Positions 1 to 6,524 of a stretch of DNA of 7,252 bases are shown here, one piece after another. Position 1 is the first letter of the stretch; the number at the start of each line of letters is the position of its first letter. The notes below the pieces were generated by a model, which saw only the letters and a program-made list of their open reading frames with translations, searched no databases and had not been told where the DNA came from. The position numbers and the translations under genes were made by a program. Source of the DNA: Fidelibacterota bacterium (GTDB taxonomy: Bacteria > Marinisomatota > Marinisomatia > Marinisomatales > Marinisomataceae); assembly GCA_012963075.1 (NCBI GenBank), contig DTWI01000095.1:1-7252 (forward strand), given 5' to 3'.

Positions 1-4
1 AATT

Positions 5-40
5 GTCAAAAATTTATATATATAATTATATATATAAATT
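5..40 (-). terminator. AT-only perfect palindrome with T-tract at the hisS 3' end
   Basis: Positions 11-40 form a perfect 30-bp inverted repeat made only of A and T (arm aatttatatatataa), overlapping two bases of the hisS stop codon. Read on the minus strand it is followed by a short T run (TTTTT, including the last two palindrome bases), so it resembles a weak intrinsic terminator for the lptD-hisS transcript. The stem has no G-C pairs, so its strength as an RNA hairpin is uncertain. It could also serve as a cruciform or DNA-protein site. Confidence 0.4.
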
Positions 41-1268
41 ATTGCTTTTTTAAAAGGCTAAGAATTTGGCTTTCTGAAACAATATTTTCTTTTTTAGAGC
101 TTAGATTTCTAATAAGTATTTTGTCATCAATAATCAATATTGACGATGCTTTATTTTTTACCGCATCTTTAATTTGATTTTTTACATTCTTTTTATTTGT
201 ATCAAAAAATATTTTATATCCATTATCGGTTATCTCTTTAATAATTTTAAAACCTTTAGATGCATGTTTTATATCATTACAACTAATATAGACATCAATG
301 CTTTTGTTAGTTGGTTGTTGTTTTAATTCAAGCATCATTCTTTCAATCCCAGCAGCAAATCCAACAGCAGGCACTTTTGGTCCACCCATTTTCTCCACTA
401 AAAAATCATATCTTCCACCACCACAAAGAGCATTTTGTGATTGTTGGCTATTCGTAGTAATCTCAAATGTAGTGCCATTGTAATAATCTAAACCACGAAC
501 AAGATGTGGATTTTCATTATACTGAATTCCTAATGCTTTGAGGTGCGATAATACTTCATTAAAATGAACGCCATCATCTTTTGAGATAAATTCTTTGATT
601 AACGGAGCATTTTTTATAATTGACTGATCTTCTTTTTCCTTGCTATCTAAAATTCGTATTGGATTTTTTTCAAGTCTTTTTTTAGATATTTTTGATAGCT
701 TATTTGCATTGTGATTGAAATATTTTTTTAATACTACTTCATACTTTGTTCTGATTTCAGGACTACCAATACTGTTAATACTTAACCTTGTATTATTAAT
801 TTTTAAGTCTTTAAAGAGTTTATTGGCAATTAAGATTACTTCAGCATCTTGTTCGCTATTTCTAGATCCAAATGCTTCAATCCCAAATTGATTAAATTGT
901 CTTTGTCTTCCTTTTTGAGGTTTTTCTCTTCTAAATAATGAATCAATATAATATAAACGACATAGTGGATGTTTTCTGAAAAATCCTGATTCAATATAAG
1001 CTCTTACAACCGGAGCTGTCATTTCTGGTTTTAGAGCTAATTGTTTTCCTGATTGATCTTGCCAAGCAAACATTTCTTTTGAAACATCTGTTTCATATCC
1101 AATATTTTCTTGAAAAAGATTAACAAATTCTACTGCAGGCGTTCTAATTTCTTCAAAACTAAATTGCTGACATGTCTGATGAATTGTTGTTTCAATTTCT
1201 TGCCATAATTGTGTTTCAGGAGGAAGAATATCGAAAGTGCCTTTGATTTTTTGGTATTTAGACTTCAC
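39..1268 (-). CDS. hisS: Histidyl-tRNA synthetase (HisRS), class II
   Basis: Cytoplasmic enzyme that activates histidine with ATP and charges tRNA-His. The 409 residues are close to the usual bacterial length of about 420. The N-terminal KGTFDILPPE (9-18) matches the family start. The histidine/ATP-site loop LKPEMTAP (79-86) carries the expected Glu82. Motif 2 is FRREKPQKGRQRQFNQFG (112-129), the HisA motif LVRGLDYYNGTTFEI (256-270) has the catalytic-type Arg258, and GGGRYD (283-288) plus GFAAGIERM (303-311) form the HisB/motif 3 region. Residues about 324-409 are the anticodon-binding domain. The start is GTG (1266-1268): an in-frame TAA lies three codons upstream and the conserved motif begins at residue 9, leaving no good alternative. 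No clear Shine-Dalgarno is visible. The gene follows lptD by 35 nt on the same strand, so cotranscription is likely. Confidence 0.97.
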   Translation of the reverse strand: MKSKYQKIKGTFDILPPETQLWQEIETTIHQTCQQFSFEEIRTPAVEFVNLFQENIGYETDVSKEMFAWQDQSGKQLALKPEMTAPVVRAYIESGFFRKHPLCRLYYIDSLFRREKPQKGRQRQFNQFGIEAFGSRNSEQDAEVILIANKLFKDLKINNTRLSINSIGSPEIRTKYEVVLKKYFNHNANKLSKISKKRLEKNPIRILDSKEKEDQSIIKNAPLIKEFISKDDGVHFNEVLSHLKALGIQYNENPHLVRGLDYYNGTTFEITTNSQQSQNALCGGGRYDFLVEKMGGPKVPAVGFAAGIERMMLELKQQPTNKSIDVYISCNDIKHASKGFKIIKEITDNGYKIFFDTNKKNVKNQIKDAVKNKASSILIIDDKILIRNLSSKKENIVSESQILSLLKKQ

Positions 1269-1303
1269 AAAACAACATTAATAATTTTTTTAAGCAATAA
1301 CAC

Positions 1304-4300
1304 CTAAAAATTTGATCTTGTACTATATATTCCTTGTCTACGTTCAATTTTTAAATCTTTTAATATATCTGATTTAAGATTTAATCTAAAATACAGACCT
1401 CTTGCATATCCATTTGGAGTCCAATCTACAAAAAATTCCCAACAATCTATTTCTCTATACAATGTAAGATTATGCCTAATAATTGATTTATCGGTTATAT
1501 TAAAACGTGCGTTGTAGTTTAATTTCCAGTTTTGCGTAACGTTGACAGATGTATTTGTATTAATCCAAAAATTTTCGATGGTATTTGAAGGATTGAATTT
1601 ATTAATTGTATAACTAAGGCCAATTCGTGAATTCCAATTGTTTCCAGATAAGTCATTCAAGAATTTTTTAGTATCTTCACTAAACTTTTTTTCTTCTTTA
1701 ACATCAGTTGTTTCTGATTTGCTTCTAATTGTGAAATTTGTTGCAAGCCTTGCTGCAACCATTCTTGGGAAATTGTCTAATTCATCAATTCTAACATTAT
1801 TTTCACTATCAAATTTATATGGATCATGTGTAAAGTTCACATCAAGAGAAACACCATTTTTTAGATTACTACGCATCGAAGTGTTAATCTTTGATATTTT
1901 AAATTCATCAGCATCGAGATTATAGCTAGTAGAAATACGCCAATTAAGAAAATTAATTTTTTCTTCTTTATCTTCTTTCTTTACTTTTGCTTGGAAAACA
2001 TTATTTAGGGATAGACTTACCCTTTTAGTTGAACTAGTTGGAGTGGATCCTATTAGCGATCCTTGGAAGTAGTCATAAATTTCTGTTCCAATTTCCTGAA
2101 AATAGTCATTGTTATCTTCATAGTCTGGAGAGTAATTAAATCCAATGCTTGATGTAATAACATGTCTAACAGATTCTACATTTTTAAATCTGATTGGTAA
2201 AATACCATATATTTTTGTCGATAAAGCAAGTCCAAAATTTCCAGTCGTTCTATTTTTAATTTTATCTTTATAGCTAAAGGTCACATCATCATCTTCATTG
2301 AGCTCTGCTATCCTATAGCGATTGACAAAATCTGAATTAATATTCAGATTTGGATTGATTGCAATATATTTAAAAATTGTAAATGGAGCATTAATAGCAA
2401 AATTATTTTTTAACATTCCATCTACTTTTTGAGATTGAGAAGCATTCCCATTACCATCTTGTTTCCACGCATAGCCTATTGTTCCATCTTCGTTGATAAT
2501 TTCTTCTGCCTCATAGTAGCTTTTAGTATTGTTAATCAATCGAGAACTATAATTCCATTGTATATTATTTAGCCATGAATTTTGAGGCAAATTTTGAAAT
2601 AATTTTCTTCGAGCAACTCTTAAATTTAATGAAGGCAAAGTACTCGTATTGCCTGTAATTGTATTTTGAGTACTATAAGGAGTTTGGTAAAAAGAAGAAG
2701 AAGGATTGACTTTATTAGATGCCATTAAATCTTGTTTGTTAGATGCGTTTGCACTGATTGAAATATTTTGTTTTGTCCATCTTTTTGTATAGGTAATATT
2801 TGAGATTGCTTGTTGATTTAATCGTTTAATTGGATCAATGCTTGTTTCTCGATTGTATTCTCCGTTGCTGTAATAACTAGCATTAGCTCTGAAAGTTTGA
2901 TTGCTTCTTAGTATTTGGTTATGTTGCCAATTAAAAACATAGTCAGTTTTGTTGTTTTCATTAATTTTTGAAATATTTTCTTCTCCAGAACCCAAATACT
3001 TTCTTGTTTCAAGTTTTAACTTTCCACTAAACTTATATCGTTTCTTATATGCATTATTTGCTTTCAGTATAATTCCTTGGCGATCAGCAAAACTCAACAA
3101 AAATTCAGAACCAAAATAATCATTTGGAGCAAAATAATATCCTAATCCATCCATATATGTTCCACGATTTTCAGATGATCCAAATGACGGCATAATCCAA
3201 CCTGATCTTCTTTCGCCAGACGCATGAGGGAATATTGCTAAAGGGATACCAATAATAGGAACTCCTCCAATATAAACAGTTAATGGTTTTGCAATAACTT
3301 TCTCTCCATAAATAATCTTTACTTGTTTACTTCCCAAATAAAATTTTGAAGGATCACAAGATGTAAAAATACAATCATCAATATAAAAAGTACTATCAGT
3401 GACACTTGTAATTTGCTTTCCCATGTATCTATTTTCTTGAACTTGACTTTCTCCCCTTGATATTTTTCCCTTTTTTGATTTAAGATTATAAACCATTTCA
3501 TCACCTATCATTGGTTCACGGTTTCCTTCAATTAAAATAGGTCTATTTTTTTCTTCGCTATCTAATGGATTAATTGTAAAAGCTTCTAGAATATTAGTTT
3601 CCCAATTGACGTTCACATATGAAGCTGAAAGATCAATGTCTTCGTATAATATTTTTGAAAAACCATATAATTGTGATATTTGTGTATCAACTTCAAATTC
3701 GATTACTTCTGCAGAATAATTAATAGGTGAGGTAATACTAGAATTAAATTTATTTGGGATGTATCGTCCAATAGTACCTCCTTTTGCTGTTAATTTTGTT
3801 GCTGATTCATTGTCAATGCTAATTGCTATTGAATCACCAGAAACTTCATTACTTCCTTGATATAAAGAATCATCATAAAGATGAATAAAGGTTGATGCCA
3901 TTCCATCTAAATATATTTTATCAATTTCATTCTCTTTAATATTACCCAATATATGTTTTGCCTTTAATAAATTTTGATTTTCTAATTTTACTAAATCTTC
4001 TTTTTCACCCTCTATTTTTTTCTCATATCCAGTATTTGTTGAAAAAATTTCTCCTCCAGATAAAATTTCAAAATTATTTAACTCACCATCTTTGAATGTC
4101 AAGATTATTTCATCACCATAAATTTTATGTTTATTATTTTCATTAATTTGACAATTTTCAATAAGAGTGATTTGTTCTGTCTTCTCATCAAGTAGTGCTT
4201 TATTTGATTGCATACTTCTTTGTTTATCATCAATTCTTACATTTCCATACATTGAAAAAAGCTGACTATCTTGATTATATATCAAAGAATCACAATAAAT

Positions 4301-4549
4301 GGTCTGAGATTCTTTTTTTACCACAACGTTATTGTTCAATTTTACTAATGGAGATTTTTCATATTGGGTAGCAAAATCACTTTTTAAAATTGTATCATTT
4401 TTTTTAAAAATAATGTTACCAGATAATTGTGTTATGGTTTCATTATTAATAACAGATGATTTTAATAAATCAGCTTGTTGAAGAATTAATTTATCTTGCG
4501 TAAAGCTTATCGAGAGGAAAAATACGAAAACAAAAATTTTTTTAATCAT
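1304..4549 (-). CDS. lptD: LPS-assembly outer-membrane protein LptD (OstA/Imp) with extended OstA-like N-terminus
   Basis: Outer-membrane component of the LPS export machine; with LptE it inserts lipopolysaccharide into the outer leaflet. I start at ATG 4547-4549, giving 1081 aa, because MIKKIFVFVFFLSISFTQ is a typical signal peptide; the open frame runs 36 codons further upstream, but this would bury the signal and overlap the divergent gene. Residues about 20-390 hold OstA/LptA-like beta-rich segments (about 41-165, 211-265 and 276-324). The barrel signature IGGVPIIGIPLAIFP (427-441) and RRSGWIMPSFG (447-457) follows, then a barrel of about 640 residues. Near the C-terminus DCWEFFVDWTPNGYARG (1035-1051) matches Bacteroidota-type LptD, and the last residue is Phe, as in many outer-membrane barrels. 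Cys residues are only 86, 133, 393, 398 and 1036. Stop is TAG. Some relatives are annotated simply as OstA-like or putative LptD; family confidence is high. Confidence 0.93.
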   Translation of the reverse strand: MIKKIFVFVFFLSISFTQDKLILQQADLLKSSVINNETITQLSGNIIFKKNDTILKSDFATQYEKSPLVKLNNNVVVKKESQTIYCDSLIYNQDSQLFSMYGNVRIDDKQRSMQSNKALLDEKTEQITLIENCQINENNKHKIYGDEIILTFKDGELNNFEILSGGEIFSTNTGYEKKIEGEKEDLVKLENQNLLKAKHILGNIKENEIDKIYLDGMASTFIHLYDDSLYQGSNEVSGDSIAISIDNESATKLTAKGGTIGRYIPNKFNSSITSPINYSAEVIEFEVDTQISQLYGFSKILYEDIDLSASYVNVNWETNILEAFTINPLDSEEKNRPILIEGNREPMIGDEMVYNLKSKKGKISRGESQVQENRYMGKQITSVTDSTFYIDDCIFTSCDPSKFYLGSKQVKIIYGEKVIAKPLTVYIGGVPIIGIPLAIFPHASGERRSGWIMPSFGSSENRGTYMDGLGYYFAPNDYFGSEFLLSFADRQGIILKANNAYKKRYKFSGKLKLETRKYLGSGEENISKINENNKTDYVFNWQHNQILRSNQTFRANASYYSNGEYNRETSIDPIKRLNQQAISNITYTKRWTKQNISISANASNKQDLMASNKVNPSSSFYQTPYSTQNTITGNTSTLPSLNLRVARRKLFQNLPQNSWLNNIQWNYSSRLINNTKSYYEAEEIINEDGTIGYAWKQDGNGNASQSQKVDGMLKNNFAINAPFTIFKYIAINPNLNINSDFVNRYRIAELNEDDDVTFSYKDKIKNRTTGNFGLALSTKIYGILPIRFKNVESVRHVITSSIGFNYSPDYEDNNDYFQEIGTEIYDYFQGSLIGSTPTSSTKRVSLSLNNVFQAKVKKEDKEEKINFLNWRISTSYNLDADEFKISKINTSMRSNLKNGVSLDVNFTHDPYKFDSENNVRIDELDNFPRMVAARLATNFTIRSKSETTDVKEEKKFSEDTKKFLNDLSGNNWNSRIGLSYTINKFNPSNTIENFWINTNTSVNVTQNWKLNYNARFNITDKSIIRHNLTLYREIDCWEFFVDWTPNGYARGLYFRLNLKSDILKDLKIERRQGIYSTRSNF

Positions 4550-4622
4550 ATCATATTTAACAAATGTTATTGATTTTTGTTTCATCTTTGTAAAGTAGAA
4601 ATGTAATGTATAAATTGCTTTA
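4550..4622. promoter_or_regulatory. Divergent intergenic region between lptD and the small membrane-protein gene
   Basis: This 73-bp AT-rich gap is the only upstream space for both the minus-strand lptD gene and the plus-strand three-gene set, so it should contain both promoters. No Shine-Dalgarno is visible before either start codon. A plus-strand candidate promoter is listed separately. I could not pick a convincing sigma-70-like pair for lptD. Confidence 0.5.
4588..4614 (+). promoter_or_regulatory. Candidate promoter for the 4623-6524 gene set
   Basis: TTGTAA (4588-4593) resembles a -35 box and TATAAA (4609-4614) a -10 box, with a short 15-bp spacer. TTTG at 4587-4590 would also fit the -33 element of Bacteroidota promoters. 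Transcription would begin around 4620-4623, at or next to the ATG, predicting a leaderless or nearly leaderless mRNA, consistent with the absence of a Shine-Dalgarno. In such an AT-rich sequence these matches could be chance. Confidence 0.3.
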
Positions 4623-4907
4623 ATGTTAGAAAATCTGTTAGATAATATTTTATCCAACCCTGCTTATCTGGCTGTTGCAATTGCTTTATCTGTAATGATT
4701 ATGTATAGTGTAATTCAACGTTTGTACAAATTAGTTGTTTTAGCAGTTGTTCTTTTTGTTATCTACTGTGCATATCTTACATTGACTGATCAACCGTTAC
4801 CAGATATAGATATAGATAAAATTCAAGAAGAATTAGAAGAAGTAGCAGATCAGGCTAAAGAATTTAAAGATAAAGCAAGTGATACGCTTGATAAATTCAA
4901 AAACTAA
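4623..4907 (+). CDS. Small membrane protein with acidic C-terminal helix, unknown function
   Basis: I do not recognise this 94-aa protein. It has two hydrophobic stretches, about residues 14-31 (AYLAVAIALSVMIMYSVI) and 36-55 (KLVVLAVVLFVIYCAYLTLT), separated by a short QRLYK turn, so it is likely a two-pass inner-membrane hairpin. A proline-containing linker (QPLPDIDID, 57-65) leads to a charged, probably helical tail (66-94, rich in Glu, Asp and Lys) that looks amphipathic or coiled-coil. It is probably a real gene: it is the first of three same-strand genes, sits 11 nt before the dienoyl-CoA reductase gene, starts just after a promoter-like sequence, and has a sensible protein composition. 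It has no upstream Shine-Dalgarno. A role with the downstream SDR enzymes is possible but unproven. Confidence 0.75.
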   Translation: MLENLLDNILSNPAYLAVAIALSVMIMYSVIQRLYKLVVLAVVLFVIYCAYLTLTDQPLPDIDIDKIQEELEEVADQAKEFKDKASDTLDKFKN

Positions 4908-4913
4908 AGAGGA
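4908..4913 (+). promoter_or_regulatory. Ribosome binding site of the dienoyl-CoA reductase gene
   Basis: AGAGGA lies 5 nt before the ATG at 4919 and immediately after the stop codon of the preceding gene. It is the clearest Shine-Dalgarno-like sequence before any start in this window and supports this start. The other starts lack an obvious one. Confidence 0.6.
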
Positions 4914-4918
4914 TTATT

Positions 4919-5767
4919 ATGTTTGAAAAAAATCTTTTAAATGGACAAACAATTGTGATTACTGGAGGAGGCACTGGTTTAGGGAAGAGTATGTCCAGAC
5001 GTTTTGGAGAATTGGGTGCTAATATTGTAATTAGTGGTAGAAGAAAAGAAAAACTGGAGGAAACCGCTGATGAATTTTCAAAACTAGGCATTAAAGTTTT
5101 GACCTGTCCTGGGGATGTAAGAAAATTAGAAGATGTAGAATTAATGACATCTCAAGCGATTGATAAATTTGGAAAAATCGATGGATTGTTAAACAATGCA
5201 GCTGGGAATTTCATTTCTCCTACTGAAATGTTAAGTCCTAATGCATTTAAAGTTGTGATTGATATTGTTTTGATGGGGACTTGGAATTGTATTAGTACGA
5301 TTGGAAAAGAGATGATTAAAAACAAAAAAGGGAATGTCCTTAGCATCGTTACAACTTATGCATGGACAGGCTCTCCATATGTTGTTCCTTCCGCAGCTGC
5401 AAAAGCTGGTGTTTTAGCAATGACACGATCCTTAGCTGTAGAGTGGGGAAAATATAATATTCGATTTAACGCTATTGCACCTGGCCCATTTCCAACAAAA
5501 GGAGCATGGTCACGTTTAATGCCACCGGGATTTGAGGATTTTGAAGATGGAATGAAAAATAAAATTCCTATGAAACGATTTGGCGAAAGACATGAATTAG
5601 AAAATTTAGCTTCTTACTTAATGAGTGATGGCTCTGCTTATATCAATGGTGAAGTAATTACTATTGATGGAGGTGAATGGCTTGCAGGAGCTGCTGAATT
5701 TAGCGAATTGACAAAACTTCCAGATTCTATGTGGAAAGCCATGGCTGAAAGACGTAAGAAAAAATAA
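4919..5767 (+). CDS. SDR-family 2,4-dienoyl-CoA reductase (DECR1-like)
   Basis: Probably reduces 2,4-dienoyl-CoA with NADPH during beta-oxidation of unsaturated fatty acids, in the cytoplasm. The 282 aa carry the Rossmann glycine motif TGGGTGLG (15-22), NADPH-type arginines after beta-2 (GRRKEK, 40-45), and NNAAGNF (92-98). It lacks the canonical YxxxK: Ser158-Ala-Ala-Ala-Lys162 stands there. Instead Tyr147 lies 15 residues before Lys162, the spacing I recall for human DECR1 (Tyr199/Lys214), with Asn97 and Ser158 matching Asn148 and Ser210. VVPSAAAKAG (155-164), GPFPTKGAWSRL (189-200) and the tail EFSELTKLPDSMW (260-272) also match DECR. The canonical SDR helix Asn is Met119. It follows the small membrane-protein gene by 11 nt and precedes the second SDR by 4 nt. 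Unlike E. coli FadH it is not the flavin/Fe-S enzyme. Another enoyl-reductase specificity (PECR-like) is possible. Confidence 0.85.
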   Translation: MFEKNLLNGQTIVITGGGTGLGKSMSRRFGELGANIVISGRRKEKLEETADEFSKLGIKVLTCPGDVRKLEDVELMTSQAIDKFGKIDGLLNNAAGNFISPTEMLSPNAFKVVIDIVLMGTWNCISTIGKEMIKNKKGNVLSIVTTYAWTGSPYVVPSAAAKAGVLAMTRSLAVEWGKYNIRFNAIAPGPFPTKGAWSRLMPPGFEDFEDGMKNKIPMKRFGERHELENLASYLMSDGSAYINGEVITIDGGEWLAGAAEFSELTKLPDSMWKAMAERRKKK

Positions 5768-5771
5768 TAGT

Positions 5772-6524
5772 ATGTTTAGCCTAGAAAACAAGACTGCTAT
5801 TGTTTCAGGTGGTTCTAAAGGTATCGGAAAAGCAATTGCATTCAAATATGCTGAAGCAGGATCTAATGTAATAATCTGTAGTAGAAAAAAAGAAAATTTA
5901 GATACTGCTGTTCAAGAAGCAAAATCAAACGGATTTAATATTACATCCATAGAATGTAATACAGGAAATATTGATTCAATACAAAATGTAGTTAATCAAG
6001 CGGTAGATAAATTTGGCAAGGTGGATATTTTAGTTAACAATGCTGCCGCCAACCCTTATTATGGTCCAATCCTTCAAGCTGAAGATAGTCACTGGGATAA
6101 GATTTTTCAAATTAATGTTAAAGGATATTTTGAATTTGCTAAAGCATGTAGTGTTTCAATGATTGAAAATAAATCTGGAAAAATTATTAATGTTGCATCT
6201 ATTGCTGCAAAAATACCTCTTGAAGGATTAGGGATTTATAATATTAGTAAAGCAGCAGTTGTGATGTTAACCAAAGTACTTGCCAAAGAAATGGCATATG
6301 CAAATGTACAGGTAAATACATTAGCCCCCGGTTTAATCAAAACTGATTTTAGCAGAGCGTTGTGGGAAGATGAAAATATATATTCACAAATTATTAAATC
6401 CATTCCGCAAGGTAGAATGGGAGAACCTCATGATATTTCTGGAATGGCATTATATCTTGCTTCAAGTGCCTCAGATTTTATTACAGGATCGATGTTTACT
6501 ATTGATGGTGGGATTACTACTTAA
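5772..6524 (+). CDS. SDR-family oxidoreductase, DHRS4-like
   Basis: Classical short-chain dehydrogenase/reductase of 250 aa, the usual length. It has the cofactor motif SGGSKGIG (12-19), with Ser in place of the usual first Thr, then NNAA (89-92), and a complete catalytic set: Asn115 (INVKG), Ser143 (NVASIAA), Tyr156 and Lys160 (YNISK). CSRKKENL (36-43) after beta-2 suggests NADPH. The stretch LAPGLIKTDFSRALW (184-198) and GRMGEPHD (214-221) closely resemble DHRS4-type carbonyl/retinol reductases, a group also common in bacteria under generic SDR annotation. The substrate cannot be read from sequence; 3-oxoacyl or another carbonyl substrate is possible. Its start is 4 nt after the preceding stop with no clear Shine-Dalgarno, suggesting translational coupling. 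Its stop codon overlaps the convergent HAD gene's stop. Confidence 0.85.
   Translation: MFSLENKTAIVSGGSKGIGKAIAFKYAEAGSNVIICSRKKENLDTAVQEAKSNGFNITSIECNTGNIDSIQNVVNQAVDKFGKVDILVNNAAANPYYGPILQAEDSHWDKIFQINVKGYFEFAKACSVSMIENKSGKIINVASIAAKIPLEGLGIYNISKAAVVMLTKVLAKEMAYANVQVNTLAPGLIKTDFSRALWEDENIYSQIIKSIPQGRMGEPHDISGMALYLASSASDFITGSMFTIDGGITT

Noticed and set aside
298..483. Plus-strand open frame inside hisS
   Set aside because: Antisense shadow of a strongly conserved gene; no start signal and no recognisable protein features.
1638..1925. Plus-strand 95-codon open frame inside lptD
   Set aside because: Antisense to the barrel-coding region; low-complexity Leu/Ser/Phe composition typical of the reverse strand of AT-rich coding DNA.
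3319..3504. Alternative minus-strand frame inside lptD suggesting a frameshift
   Set aside because: The lptD frame is continuous and conserved through this stretch, so this is only an out-of-frame shadow.
4550..4657. Upstream extension of lptD to 4657 (36 extra codons)
   Set aside because: It would place the clear signal peptide internally and overlap the divergent membrane-protein gene by 35 bp; the ATG at 4549 fits an exported barrel protein.
4803..4818. Short tandem repeat of gatata
   Set aside because: Only about two and a half copies, fully explained by the encoded Asp-Ile-Asp-Ile-Asp; not a meaningful repeat array.
5390..5404. Loss of the catalytic Tyr in the first SDR, implying a dead enzyme
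   Set aside because: The DECR subfamily places its Tyr 15 residues before the Lys, and Tyr147/Lys162 keep that spacing.
4919..6524. Recent tandem duplication of an SDR gene
   Set aside because: The two proteins share only general SDR motifs (for example DKFGK.D..NNAA) and belong to distinct DECR-like and DHRS4-like groups with different active sites.
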